Of a DNA stretch of 64,000 bases, positions 10,892 to 24,204 are shown one piece after another (positions within the stretch are counted from its first letter, which is position 1; each line of letters starts with the position of its first letter). A model generated the notes under the pieces. It searched no databases, was not told the origin of the DNA, and was given only the letters and a program-made list of their open reading frames with translations. The stretch comes from Primulina eburnea. Taxonomy: Eukaryota > Streptophyta > Magnoliopsida > Lamiales > Gesneriaceae. The position numbers and the translations under genes are program-made. The DNA lies in assembly GCF_022965805.1 (NCBI RefSeq), contig NC_133105.1, positions 1,240,001 through 1,304,000 of the forward strand, in the 5' to 3' direction.

Positions 10892-13800
10892 TTATCCAGC
10901 CAAATCATGCAGCAACTGTGCACCCATCAAATTCCTGTATGGCGACGTCTGGCTTTCGCTATCCAAAAGTGAGTAGTGAACTGTTTGGCAATCTGCCATG
11001 TGATCTCTAGGGTAAAAGATCGAATTTTGGGATGTTGGAGAGAATGATAAACCCAACCCACCATGTTGCTGCAACCCCAATGTCAAGGACACTCCGCCAG
11101 CTGCAGCTGCGTAGCTGTGAACACCGGCATTCTCGACATAAGAGCCGCTGCCCCCCGTTGATGTATGGTGATCAGTGTATGATGATGAGAAGTCAAGTTC
11201 CATGGCACCATATGAGCCTCCCACAACTCTTCCGAAAGCCTGGTTTTGCAGTTCATTTTGGAGGGTTTTGTTCTTTTTGCCATTGATTTTCTCAGGATTG
11301 TTGATTATGGAAGACAGGCATTCGGAATCGATTCGTATTAATTGATCGTGGGTTGGCTTCTGATCTTCGTTTATGGGAAGATTTTGATTCTGCAGGCTTT
11401 CGTTTTCATCAAGATTTTCAACATCTAAACCTCCCACGTCATGATCACGCTCTTTCAGCTCTTCTAAGTACATTTCCTCCACCATGGGTTTCCATAGCCT
11501 CACTCTTGCATTAATGAACCAATTGGAAACCTGAAGATGGACCAAATCAGTTGTAATTCATTAAAATTTGAAAATTTTCTGCTAAAGTAGTGAAGTTATA
11601 ATTTGTGATAATGACTTAATATTTTATCATTTTTTCAAATCTGATTTTGTAGTAAATAGTTTTTGATTGATGACAAGGAATCCGATAAAAAAATTGATTA
11701 GTATATGGAGGAGAATGTCATGTAGCGGCTACATCTTTCCCGTGGCTTCGTGATATTTGAAAAATAAGGTTTGTATTACGTCCTAGTTAAATGACAAAAT
11801 AATAATGAAATAAAATAACCTTCTTTGAATAATTTAATGTTGGGACTTTATTTAATGAAGATATGTTTAGTTTATTGCATAAATAAATTCATAAAGTTAA
11901 TAAAATAAATAACTTTGGGCTAAAAGGGACTCGCCTGGCTTCTTGAAAGACCTGTTTGGCGGGCTAAAATATGTTTATCTACATCACTTGGATACCTGAA
12001 AAAATTTCAAGAAAATCATCTTAGAGATATATAATAAAATTTCTATATATTTTTATCATTATAATTGGCATTTATTTTCTTGTCGTGTGAGTTTGTACTT
12101 GTTTACTCTTGAGAAGATGATATGAGAAACTTGAGTGGATGAGAATGCATGAGAGAAGGAGATGGGGTCCTATGGAGGTTGAAACAGAATCAAATCCACA
12201 CAAAATATAACAGAAAGATCCAAGAAAATTCCATAAAAACCCAAGAAGAAATATATGGACATTGGAGCTACCAAGGTACACTAATATAAAAATGAAACGA
12301 TGGAATATTATTAATGGTGGTGGATAGAAACTAACAAACCATGCACCGGCTTACGTTTGCAAATTAATGATTTGAAACAAGAACCTAGAAACTGAGTATA
12401 CTAAAACAGCAAGTGGAATATTTTCTTTCTGTTCGAGAATCTGTATGGAACACTTACGTATATATAATAGGATTAATCTCAGAGCTAGCTCGAAACATTT
12501 ACGATTCACAATCATATATATGAGTTTATGAAGGAAGAGTAAATTACGGGTGAAGGAAGTGCTCGAAAAGCCAAGCACGTAGAAAGGAGACCGATCTTTC
12601 GGGTAGGCCACGTTGCGGTCTCCATGGATGACTTTCCATCATGCTCATTTGTTGAACTTGTCGATGTTGCCTTAAGGATTGATCTATAAATCGTAATCTC
12701 GGTGTTTCTCCTTTGCTTGTTCCTGGAGCGGCCGTATCTTTGTCTTCCATTGCCTTTTTTGAGGCTTTGATTTGGCCCACAATTCCATCTCTTAAGCATC
12801 TAAAGTGCCTAGACATAGCTCTTGAGGCTAAGGCCGAGTACACCGTTGCGGCGCCATTTCCCGCTACTGATTCAAAAGATGATACCACAGCCTTCATCTG
12901 ATCACAGTAGTGCTTGTACCTTCTATCCACCTGCATAAAACAGTCAAAAGGGTAAAAAAAAAAAAATCATAGCAAAGAGGCCAAAGTGGCAACTTTTCAT
13001 GAATTTTAAGGTTAATTTACAGCAGAGATAAAGACCGGAAAACTGAACAAGAATAGATTGTTCTGAAATTAAATGGAACTCCGGATTTGTCACCATGTGG
13101 GCATTAATGAAGAGAGTCCCCATTCACTTTGTTAGTTCAGATTTTAAATATCAGTAATCAAAGATTGCAAAAAAAATTGGGAAATTTTTTTTAAAGAAAG
13201 ATATATACAACGATACCTACCTCTTCCAGCATATGAAGCAACTTGGCTTTTCTTTTCTGCAACTCTAAAAGGTCAAGAGAGTAAAGTGATTGGTTTTTAA
13301 TGACACTCTCATCATCATGACATTCGCCATTTTTCTGCAACTTTTTCTTTGAATTTTCATCATTTTGCTTTGTCCCAAGATTACAAAACTCATTCAGGAG
13401 CTCCTGAGCCGGCCCCAAGAACTTTGAATTCCCAAAATGGAAGAACCCTGGAATCAAATTTGACTGGTTCTGAACGTTAACAGACATAGAACTTGACGGA
13501 CCAAATCTCAGATCATCTTGTTGTCTAAGTTCAAAAGATTGAAGCCCAATAGTGGAAGGATTAGATGAACTCAAAGAAAGTGAGAGACCTTGGCTTGGCC
13601 TTTCATTACCTTCACATGGAAACACGCACCTCAAATTTGAATCATCTACCATCAATCTGTTTTGATGGTAAGAATCCGGTGAGATATTCACTGTTATATC
13701 AGAAATCCCAGCTAAACCATGCGGGTAAAATTCACTTGAGCTGGGCTCGTTGTGATTTCCAGGCTTGTTGAAGAACCCTTTCCACAAAACTGAGCTGCTA

Positions 13801-13979
13801 TTTTCTTGGTGCAGATTCTTCGAAGGAAACCCTATCATCTCCATTCCTGCAGTTAAATTATAGATCTCCGAATTGGGCTCAAAAGTCTGCAACTGGTTGA
13901 TTAAATGAGGAGTCTGCATATTTGTGTTCCCACTTGAACATGAATCAGAATAGCAATATCCAGCTGATGAACCAGCCAT
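10892..13979 (-). CDS. BLH: BEL1-like (BELL/TALE) homeodomain transcription factor
   Basis: Exons 13221-13979, 12548-12930, 11935-11995 and 10892-11530 join in frame to 613 aa. The layout is diagnostic: N-terminal [15 protein letters not shown] box [16 protein letters not shown] (about residues 187-202), BELL domain from [20 protein letters not shown] through [13 protein letters not shown] and [14 protein letters not shown], then a TALE homeodomain [20 protein letters not shown] plus [16 protein letters not shown] and [19 protein letters not shown]. Near the C-terminus lies the ZIBEL-type [12 protein letters not shown] proteins heterodimerise with KNOX proteins and act in the nucleus in meristem, organ-boundary and fruit development; which paralogue this is I cannot say. 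The 61-nt third exon is typical. Its donor is GC rather than GT (AGCCAG|GCGAGT). Upstream, a CT-rich run (14530-14545, GA in the mRNA) and 13980-14520 probably form a 5' UTR. Confidence 0.93.
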
Positions 13980-14560
13980 ACAAAAGCTATATTACTATAT
14001 ATGCAGATCTTAGTGATCTAATTGCTTTCTTTCTTCTTCAAAAATCTTGACTCAGGCCGCCATGAAAAAACTTCACTTGAATCATCTGAAAAACCAATCA
14101 AGATCCAACGCGTTAATCAATAAACAAGAGTCTACCCAAAAGATCAAGAAAGCTTGTGTACACACATACTTTGTGTTTGGAAACAGTAAGATATCTATAA
14201 ATGGAAGAGCATACTATGTTCATATGTTTAGGGTAACCGTATATGGAGGTGGTGGGGGTGAATCATGGGTAGTTTATCAATAACAAACAAATTTAAAGAA
14301 GAGAGAAAAATATATCGATATATAATGGTGGGTGAGAAGCAAAACAAAGCGTAGCAAGCAAATGGGCCTTCCTTTTGTTCTTCGTTATCAGAGATACACG
14401 CTGAGAAACCCAACAAGAAAGGCCGAGCCTTTGAAACCAAACAGAAGAAGAGAAAAACTGAATATTACAGATTCGAAAAGAACTCGGTACTTACATTAAT
14501 TATTCATCTCATATGATTTCTTTGCCCCAATCTCTCTCTCTCTCTTAAAGAACATTAATA
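13980..14560 (-). promoter_or_regulatory. Probable 5' UTR/promoter of the BELL gene with GA-repeat
   Basis: The region upstream of the BELL ATG contains a CT microsatellite at about 14530-14545 (GAGAGAGA on the gene strand). This is common in plant 5' leaders and is bound by BPC-type GAGA factors in related developmental genes. Exact transcript limits cannot be seen. Confidence 0.4.
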
Positions 14561-17218
14561 TATAGACTATAATTATTAATACATAAGAAATAAACTTCCC
14601 ACAAGTTTAATTAATTAATAATAAATTAACCCCTAACCCACTCCTTCAATAATTTAAACCCTCCAAGATCTTTATATTCCTTTTACCATCCCCCACACAT
14701 GAAACTCTCGTTAAAACAAGAATCTGCAGGCTTCACCAAAAGCTAGGCAAACTGTTCACGAGGTCAAATTTTCAGGTAAAAAGCGTTTCCATGCATGCAT
14801 GATAGCCAGCTGCACACAAATTAAAGCTAGTTTCTTTGAAAGGCGTGTTACGAATCCCCAGAACTGAAGCTAAACTATAGACGCAGCAGGCTTTTTCAAA
14901 AATGTGGTGGGGCAAATAATCTGATCAAAATTCAATACAACAGTAAGAACGGAGAAGATAAATATAAATAAAAATAAAAATAAAAAATAATGGGAATTAG
15001 ATGCCAATATCGAAAATGTTCCTTGTAATAGGGCCTGTGAGGGGCATGATGGACGAGTGGTCCTTGTACCCCAACTAATTCTAATTAAAACCATTCTATT
15101 AAAGCCTTCCACCAATTTTTTCTCTCTTTTTCTTTTCGGTTTTCTCATCCTCTTAATTGGGACCATCTATTTTCTTTCTTTTTATTTCTCCATTTTTACT
15201 ATGATTTTTTGTTTTCTAATTTGAAAAAAATTGTATATAATCTTCATTTGTAACCCAGTTTTATGGGTTAAATAAATTATATTGTGATTGGATTTTTCAA
15301 ATTTATAAAACTATAAAGTAAGATCCAGTGGTGGACCTCTTTAGAAGTTGAATTTCATGTGTATATACAACTTTTTAAATTTTTGTTTTATAAAGGACAG
15401 GTGGTCCTCCAACTCAATATTTTCATAATTAGATTAGTGATGGAATTGATCTAAAATAATAATAATCGGTAGAATCGATTTAATCGAACGGTATATATAC
15501 CGAAAAACTGTTTTTTTTTTTTTGAAACACCGAAAAACTGTTATATCATATAAAATTATTGTTTATATGATAAATAATATATTTTGTTTCTAAGGATATT
15601 AAATGTGTATATAAATAATAATAAAAATCCATTCATCATGGTTTAAAATTTAAACAATATACATTAATCAAGTACTTATGTTAATATTTTTTTGAAACAA
15701 AAATAAAAATAAGCTATAATACTACTAAGATAATATTTTTAACAAAATATAAATAATTATATATATATATATATATATATATAACTAAAAAATTAAAATA
15801 TAAGAAATAATTTTTTTGAAAGGGTATAATAACAAGCTAAGCGATCGTTATTAATTATTATCAAACAGAAGCTGGAGCTTAGCTCCACTGGTTTCACCCA
15901 GGCTTGACTTCGAGCCTCCCCAAACCCTATATTTAGGAATATAAAAAAAAATAGTATCAAACGAAAATAGATATACATTCTTTAAAAATTTAAGTTTAAT
16001 TTCTTCCAAATTTTATAAATATCGAAATGAAATATTGTTCAGTTACATGGATAGATTTTCATGAAATACTCCCTTTGTGCGCAAAAATCTTGCTTTATAA
16101 AAACTTAGAAAATATTCATTTTAATCTCCCAATTAAGGAGAACTTGAATTTTTAATTCCATGGTTTTTTTTTTTTTTTATTTCAACGATTTATAATATAA
16201 AATTTGAATCCTTTTATTTTTATCACTTTTAATCGTATCGGATACAGAGTTATTTGTGCATAAAACCTCCACATAATAAAGTTAAAGTTCCATTAATACG
16301 TTATTTAACTAATTATTTGAACTTTTAATCAAATTAAATTGTACACGTGAAGACAATAAATAGATATTTTACGTGTATGATCACTAACTACTTGTTCGAT
16401 TGATAATTAAGTCTTCGAGAGATAATTTAAAATATGTTAAATTATTTAAGACACATTATCAAGTTTACTTCCCAACTTTGAGCTTTTCCATTAACTTATC
16501 GCTTTGGGAAATTTTCGATTAAATTAGTTTTTTTAAATCATGTTTTAGTCTTATCTTACGGGAGGGTGACGTTATATTATATTGTTGGGTGCAATAATTG
16601 TCCTTTCTTGGTAGAGCGATCGAACAGTGGTGCTTGAGCTGCTTTGCAGTTTAAAATATTTGAGTTGTACCATTACCACCAGCTATAACTTTTGGTTCGG
16701 TCCTACATATATGTTTTATGTAATAATAAATTAATTTAAAATGGAACTAATAAAGATAATGTTTTTTAGAGGTCGAAATATAAAGAAAAATAAAGCGTGA
16801 ATAGTCAAATAAAAAGTTGCAATTTGAGCAATTAATCGAAACTTGCATATGTGCAGCCAGTTTGGTTGCTTAGACTGCCTTTAAATATACCATAGAGTGG
16901 TCCTTTATTTATTTATTTATTCAAACAAAAAGTAGTTCTACAAGCTGCCTACGCACAAAAATTAAATTCCCGAAACTATAATAATATATAAATGATCCTC
17001 GAACAAATGGTAATTAACTCAGCTTTTTGTAAGAGTAATAAAGATAAATTGGACCAATGGGAATCGAATATTGAATTCCAATGATTTCTAATTACGTAAG
17101 ATCAAATGTGATCAATGTTGGGTTACATACGGCATGTGAACGGTCTATATTTGGAAGTCTAGATTGGACTACATTAATTAAGTCTTCAAGTTCATAAACA
17201 GCTTGTACTAGCTACTTT

Positions 17219-17408
17219 CAAAAACTCATGTGAGGCTGTTTTATGTATCAATTTTATGAGACGAATCTCTGACTCGACCCGAATAATGAAAAAAATATAA
17301 TTTTTTATGCCAAAAGTATTAGTTTTCACTACATGAGATATGGACCTAGTCGATTCATATCACGGATATAGATAAATAACGTGAGATCATCTCACAAGAG
17401 ACCTTCTG
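17219..17408 (+). mobile_element. Mutator-like MITE, copy D (diverged)
   Basis: Same core as the other copies (TTTTTTATGCCAAAAGTATTAG) with ends CATGTGAGGCTG and GAGATCATCTCACAAGAGACC. No clear target duplication; limits are approximate. Confidence 0.6.
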
Positions 17409-18448
17409 AAAAACGCATGTAAGAGTTTGAGTTTGAACTCAAGTTCGAGAGAAATCGAGTTTTCCAACATCAATCAAGATTGAATTAGAATTTTGATTTT
17501 GGAGGATACCAATAATTTTGACATGCATGTTATTTGTTTCGGTTTAATTAATAGTGCAATTTAATTTAATATAATTATTTGCAAACTTTTTGTTTAAGAT
17601 GTAGGTCGGGTTATTATTTTATTTCAGTATTTTTTTTTATATAAATCCATTATTCTTATCTTGTCTCATCCTTTTTCATAAGTTGAAAATTTCTTTAACT
17701 TTGACAAAGCATGTTTGAATATATTTAAATAATAGAGATTGTGAAAATATTAAATTTTTATTTAAATACTTAACTTGGATGAATAAAAGAAATTAAGATA
17801 TCATTGATTGAAGTTTTTTTTTATAAAATGCTTCAACGCTATACAAACTTAGGCATTGCTTATTGACTTAATGGCTTCTTTCCTATAAGTATAAAGTGGA
17901 GTGGATTTTTTAGGTAAACCTTCTATTTCAAGGGTTTTTGGATAACAGTTTTTTTTAAAAAAAATTTGGTTTTGTGGTAGTTTTTAGTTTTAGTATTTTT
18001 TTTAAAAAAAATACAAACTATAATTTTCAATATCTTTACTTTTTATTACGCCTCTCACTCGGCTTCCCTTGGAGGCTTTAAATTTTTAATTAATAATTTT
18101 ATTTGGGGAAAAAAAAAGAAAAAAAAAACGTTTCTCCCTCTGACCCAGACTAGATTTGTTTGGTATTATTATTTTTTTACAAATGTGTCGTTGCTACTAT
18201 TTTACGATTATAAAAGTCACAATTTGTTCGGAAATGCGTCATGTTTTGTGACTTTAATCCCCTATATGGACTCTCATTTCCAGGTTTATGACATTTCTAT
18301 CTCTAAATTTTGAATTATAACATACATTAATTACTTGGAAATCTTATCATTTGAATAAACAGTTTAATGACCATAAAGTCTTTTTTTTTTGTTTTTTGTC
18401 GAATCTGTTCCACAGGAGTCTTAGCCACAAATAATTAGTTGGACTTAA

Positions 18449-18606
18449 CACAAAAACTCATGTGAGATGATCTCATGAGTCAATTTTGTGAGACATATAT
18501 TCTATTTGGGTTACCCACAAAAAATTTAAATTGTTATTATAAATATGAACATTTTTGACATGTCTCGTGAATAAATATCAATGAGACAATCTAACAAGAG
18601 ATCAAC
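18449..18606 (+). mobile_element. Mutator-like MITE, copy E (shortened)
   Basis: Begins CACAAAAACTCATGTGAGAT and ends near CAATCTAACAAGAGATC. Part of the core is missing. Flanks TGGACTTAA and CAGACCTAA agree at only 6 of 9 bases. Confidence 0.55.
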
Positions 18607-19149
18607 CAGACCTAAAAATAAAAGGGAGGTAATGTTTCACCAATAAGACCAACTTGAAATTCCTTCAAATTTATTATAGTATCTGCATGGACTTTTTTAA
18701 TTCAATATCAGTGTCATTTGATTGAATTTTGAAATCCATGTTTCAACCCAATCCTCAAATCAAATATTTTATTTTGAATGAAATGATTTTATCCAAATAC
18801 AGCTTAATATCATATACTTAGAAACTCCATCTAAAAATCGGTTCGCCATCCAAATAAAATCATGCAAATTAATATAAAACTTTACTCTAAAAAATACATC
18901 GAATTAAATTCGTGTGACTTATTATTCAGAACAAGAAGACGCATAAATAATGTCATCCATGGCATCATGATTTACACTTGTAATTACAATCTTGAATCTT
19001 ATCCGTCAATCCAATCTTGAGGGATTTTAGATTTTTGAGAGCGACATTAGCAAATTATCCGCATAATTGTGTATGTGAATAGAACAAATTACATGTACAA
19101 CCGGTCCATATATTATTCCCCAAATTTTGATTCCCACTTATATTCTGTT

Positions 19150-19332
19150 GAGTGAGTCTCATGTGAGACCGTCTCACAGATCCTAATCTGTGAGACGAGT
19201 CAACCTTACTCATATTTAAAATAAAAATTAATACTGTTAACAGAAAAAAATAATACATTTCATAGATGACTCAAATAAGATATTTGTCTCACGAATACGA
19301 CCCGTGAGACCGTGTCACACAAGTTTTTTTCC
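19150..19332 (-). mobile_element. 183-bp Mutator-like MITE, copy F
   Basis: Begins GAGTGAGTCTCATGTGAGAC and ends GTGTCACACAAGTTTTTTTCC. Flanks TATTCTGTT (19141-19149) and TATTCTATT (19333-19341) agree at 8 of 9 bases. Confidence 0.8.
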
Positions 19333-20281
19333 TATTCTATTTTGTAAGACACAATTTAAATCATAATTATATGTTTTCAAATTAATTTCCGGATCCCAAA
19401 AAGTAATTTTACCAAGATCAAGTAAAATTTAATCAAACAAAAGAAAATGATCATCTATCTTGTTGGGTAACCAGGAGCTAGCAGTTTCTTTGAAACATTT
19501 CAAAGGTTGTCTATTGGATGATTGCGAGAAAAATTATTTCTATAACGGACAAAACATAAACATTAGCCCATTTTTCTAATGTTGAGTTTTGGAAGTTAGC
19601 AATTAGAATGATTCAATTTAATATTTGAGGGATTACTTAATCATATATTTTTTGGGATTAAAACAAACAACCCGTCTGACTTTGTTTTCGTTTTCACATT
19701 TTCTGATGGTAAGGGGACAATGTTTCTATTTAGATTTGATATGTTTAATCACATTTTTAAGATTAATGAACAACATATTAAAACTGTATTTATATTATCA
19801 ATTTATCGATAATTATAATTGAAAATATAGTACTACGATATCTAATTCTATAATGAACGCACAACTACTCAAGTATTTGCTTGAAAGTCATGAGAATCAT
19901 GATAATTGATAACATAACATTCAAAGTTGAAAGTATCGCACGATTGTTGTCCGATTTCCATGCAAATTTTGTCATAGATTATGTTTTTTTTTTTAAATGG
20001 AAATTATTTTTTCTAACATGCACGCAACCTCTGAATAATCGACACGTCTTTTGTCTTTATATCATAAAATTTAATCATTTGGGTAAAACTTCTCTTTTCT
20101 AGTTTTATTTATTATTTAGTGAAGTTTTTCTTTGTTAATCTTTTAGGGACTTTGTTACTTGAACCCATTCATCCACAAAATAATAACAGTAATGTAACAA
20201 TTAAAACATGTGGTTCATAGAAAAATTAGAAAATGAAAGTTATTAATTTTTTAAATTAAGATAATATAAGACAAGGTGTTT

Positions 20282-20283
<2 letters not shown>

Positions 20284-20327
<44 letters not shown>
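20284..20327. repeat. (AT)n microsatellite, about 22 units
   Basis: Uninterrupted alternating TA over about 44 bp. Confidence 0.9.
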
Positions 20328-20329
<2 letters not shown>

Positions 20330-22205
20330 GCCGCGTACCAAAATTAGGTAGTAAATACTAAATAGAGTTTTAACTTTAATAAATTTTAATTATATATTAT
20401 TGTGGGCTGTGGTCCTCCGTATATTTATGTATTGCAATTTGGCCCGTAGTAATGGAAGGAGATCAAACAATATATAGGTGAAAAATGGATTGGATAAGTA
20501 TGAAGCATTCATTCATGGCCCAACAAGAGAAGCCCCTTTAGTACACCATGTCACCGCGTTGAGGCAAAAATCATCAATCACGCGCAAAAATCAGACAGCC
20601 AAAATATGATCGAAAGTAGACAGCTAAAATAGATCTATATTATGTAATTAATTTTCGACCGTAGCCATCTCTGATCAACAAAATCTTGTTTCGTATATAT
20701 TTTTACGGGAAATTTGGGTTCAGTCTCCAGCCGTCATTTTTTTTTGTGTCCAGTCCTTAGGTACTTTTTTAGTACCACATTTCCACATGAAGTGTACCAC
20801 ATTTTGTATGACATAGTACCATAATTTTGTGGGTAGGGAGTGAAGCCAAAGAAATGTTTTCATTGGGGATTTTTCACCAACTTCCCCTATATTTTTATCA
20901 TATCCAATATATATATTTAATCTTATCGATATGCACATATGTATTCACAATTGATGTGCAACATATCAAGTCTCGTATATATATATATATATTATATATA
21001 TAGACACACACGCAGAGCTTTATATTTAAGTATGTTTTAACACACGTGGAGTGTTTAAACAAAAAATATATATGTAAATAGCGTTTAATTTTAAGGTTGT
21101 AGTCTTGGTTAGGTATACAACATGATTAAATATTATATTTTAAAACCAACATCCCACATGGTTTAATGCCCCACAATCTGACTTACGATGTCTCTCCTAA
21201 AATCGTTATCTTTCATTTCATCCCATGGATTTCACATCACTTAGGCCCTTGTTTTTATTTGCTAAACCCTAGATAAAATTAACATTCTTTAATTAAATCT
21301 CTTTCATTTAAATTTATGTTGGTTCTAGTACTAAATATATTTATTAGTAGTGATCATAGATGCAATCCAAATCGTGGTTATCGTAGTAGTAATTCTGTCT
21401 GATCGAGACATTTTCAACTTAATTCACTTATTTTAGATAACGAGGTAGGCCAATCTGATAGGTTTAGCCCACATGTGCTGCATTAATAAACACACACATA
21501 TTTGGCAATTAATAAACTCGAGCTCGTTTTGTAATTGAATTTGGTCCAATTACTTCATTATACAAAACTAAACTCACAAATTTAAACATGTCAATTGACC
21601 TAAAATCTAAAATTGGGATCAAATGACCAATCAACTTCTCATTTTCTTGCCGTGTATAACAGTTAATTTGCACATGTAACGTGTGTCCATCATTGATTTT
21701 TTTTATATAATGTAAATTGAAAAAAAAAAACATCAATTTTTGTCTATAATAGATGCATTAGCTTTTCTAACTCGTAAAATTTTGAATTGTGAATATTAAT
21801 AGTGATAAATTTTGAATTTATAACAAAATTATGTTTTATTTACGTATAACGAGTTAAGTAGTTCATATATTTGGTGTGAGGCGTGTTTAAATTTTCTTGC
21901 ATAAATTTTTATAAATACGATGTTTTTTTTTTTTTAGAAAAAAACTCTAGGGGTGGGGAGTGGGGCTCGATCGTCTCCACTGTATTTAGAACGAGATTAC
22001 CGTTGGACCAATGGCCTTAGTCTCATTTATATGATGCTTGATCGATCTACATTCTATGCATCCCCTACTTTAATAAATATTCGTGGGACATGGTGTGCCT
22101 TTGGCCTATCAAGACATAATTAAGATTGGAGTGAATGTGACGGTTGGGGTCACTGATTGATCATCACATCTATCATTTTTTTTAATAAAAAAAAAACACA
22201 TATAA

Positions 22206-22598
22206 TGTGAGGCTCGGGGCCGAAGAGGGCGGGGGGTGATCGCCGGTACCATCAGTTGCACGGACAATGAGCGGCTCCTGGCAGGTTTCTAGGTGGAGGA
22301 AACATGAATGAACCGACCCACACGGGAATGAGAGGGATTCCGAGACTGTTCAATGTAATGGAATGTACAGTTGAAGAGGGCTTAAAAGATTTGAATGGTA
22401 CTACTCATATCACGAAGGTGCATCTTCTTTTCGGTAGCTCATCACATAAAAACTCCAAAGTTAAGCGTGCTTGACTTGGGGCAATTTTGGGATGAGTGAC
22501 CTCCTGAAGTTTCCCAGGGTGCGTGTGAGTGAGGACATAAGCACGCTGGAAAGACCCGTCTTGGTACAGTGAGGACAGTCGTCGAATCTGGGGCGTTA
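22206..22598 (+). mobile_element. Cassandra-like LTR (TRIM) carrying a 5S rRNA-like segment
   Basis: A GC-richer island in AT-rich DNA. It begins TGTGAGGCTCGGGGCCG and ends TCTGGGGCGTTA, similar to the TGGGGCGTTACA end of Cassandra LTRs. The segment 22417-22525 is plainly related to plant 5S rRNA: GGTGCATC at its start, AACTCCAAAGTTAAGCGTGC (one change from the 5S A-box region), GGATGAGTGACCTCCTG (one change from the C-box region) and AGGGTGCGTG near the end. Cassandra elements are non-autonomous TRIM retrotransposons with a 5S-like sequence in each LTR. Only one LTR-length unit is present, so this is a solo LTR or fragment. The terminal CA and a target duplication were not found. Confidence 0.65.
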
Positions 22599-23697
22599 AT
22601 TTGCATGCATGTGGTTCACGTGGACTTTCAAATTTTCGGGATGTTATATATAATGACTAGCTTGGTTTATTATACAAATTTCTACAAAGATATCTCATAT
22701 ATATTCAGTTTTGATATGTTGCATATTCGTTGTATATATGTATAAGTATCAATGAAATGACGTCTATTTATTAGATACGATGAAACATATCAAATTTGTA
22801 TATTCATCCAATAAGTAGATATCACTTCAACGATACTCGGGTATATCAAACATTATATTGTATATATGTGTGTATGGGCTCATTAAATTTGGTATGGTGT
22901 AGTGGGTTTCAAATCAAAAGGGATTGATGAGTGGGGCACAAAGAGGCCCACCTTAATCTGATGATTCGTGACATTTACCTGACCTGAAAGACTTTTCTCT
23001 ATCGATACAGACTCACTCAAGTCGTCGTAGCTCCACATTCATTTCCCACACCAAAACAAGGACTAATGAAATGCATATTAAAATAATTTATGACATTATC
23101 TTGAATGTGTCATCCAATTCACATATGTATTACTATAATTTACTACTTTGAAAAGAGTGACCAAATTAAACCGGTGGTTGTTAATTTGGTGTCATGGATT
23201 CATGCGGCGTTATATTTGCATTCTAGCCATTTTCAACATACGTACTTCGAATTTTAATATAGAATATTATATTGATTAATGATTATGATTTTTTTTTTGT
23301 ATAAAATATAAAAATTATGTTCTTCGTTAAGAAACATGAATGATATGGTGGAAATGAATATAATATCCTCGATCGTATTTTCTCTATTATTATTATTACA
23401 ACCATTTATTAAATGTGATCGAGTATTAATATAATTAACTTGCAATAATCACACACGTGCTAATCGACCACACGTATGCAAATAGTACGACAAGTTCTGA
23501 CAAATGGCACCCCTACGAAGGGGACAGCTGATACACCCGCCCGCACTCTCACGTCCCTTTGATTGTCATTTACTATTTTCAGCAGATCCATTTTCGTCAT
23601 TTCGGACAACCCTACCTCCCTATATAATTTTTCCTCTCCTCCAGCCAGTTAATACGCTCGAAAACACCTTCATTCAGGTGATATCTTGAGTTTGTAA

Positions 23698-24204
23698 ATG
23701 GGGTTTCCTGTGGGATATACTGAGTTATTTTTCCCCAACTTACTGGTCTACGTATTGACGCTTCTGGGATTCATCCGGAAAGCTTTGCATGCCGCATTCT
23801 CCTTCTTTGGGCTCGGGGATTTCCTGGAGCCCGAAACGGTGTCGGTTTCCGCCAGGGAGGAATCCGGGTCTGAGCCCAAGTCAGTGTCTGCGGTGCTGAT
23901 CCGGGAGATGCTACCGGTAGTGATGTTCTCCGATTTGGCGGATATGGACCCACCGGAGAACTGTGCGGTTTGCCTGTATGAGTTAAACGGGGAAGATGAG
24001 ATCCGACGGCTGACGAACTGCAGGCACATATTCCACCGGAGCTGCGTGGACCGTTGGATGGACCACGACCAGAAGACGTGCCCCCTGTGCCGCACTCAGT
24101 TTATTCCGGAGGACATGCAGGAGGCTTTCAACGAGAGGCTGTGGTTGGCTTCTGGCATTTCTGATTTCTACTGCGACAATTCTCCCATTACCACCGGCTT
24201 GTAG
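23698..24204 (+). CDS. BRH1: RING-H2 finger E3 ubiquitin ligase, BRH1-like
   Basis: Single-exon gene of 168 aa starting at the ATG at 23698 and ending TAG at 24204. The N-terminus MGFPVGYTELFFPNLLVYVL contains a hydrophobic segment (about 10-36), as in brassinosteroid-responsive BRH1 and its relatives. ALIREMLPVV-type and FSDL motifs precede a complete C3H2C3 RING-H2: C89, C92, C108, H110, H113, C116, C128 and C131, with the family phrases EIRRLTNCRHIFHRSC and TCPLCRTQFIPEDMQEAFN. RING-H2 proteins recruit E2 enzymes for substrate ubiquitination. In Arabidopsis BRH1 is down-regulated by brassinosteroid, but nothing in this sequence tests that. It appears intact. The upstream sequence has TATATAA at about 23622-23628. 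Confidence 0.93.
   Translation: MGFPVGYTELFFPNLLVYVLTLLGFIRKALHAAFSFFGLGDFLEPETVSVSAREESGSEPKSVSAVLIREMLPVVMFSDLADMDPPENCAVCLYELNGEDEIRRLTNCRHIFHRSCVDRWMDHDQKTCPLCRTQFIPEDMQEAFNERLWLASGISDFYCDNSPITTGL

Larger units (their letters stand above)
14561..23697. other. Gene-poor AT-rich intergenic region
   Basis: About 9 kb with no convincing exons. Contents: (AT)n at about 15757-15782, 20284-20327 and 20973-20990; MITE copies D, E and F; a Cassandra-like LTR at about 22206-22598; and short fragments of dispersed-repeat type, for example GGAGCTTAGCTCCACTGG at about 15872 and GGGGCTCGATCGTCTCCACT at about 21962, which resemble other low-copy phrases in the window. The remainder is uncharacterised. 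Confidence 0.55.

Noticed and set aside
11032..11286. Plus-strand open frame over the BELL last exon
   Set aside because: Antisense shadow of the conserved BELL C-terminus.
22417..22525. Functional 5S rRNA gene
   Set aside because: Only parts match 5S rRNA. The 5' third and the loop E/3' regions are too diverged, and the segment sits in a longer LTR-like unit.
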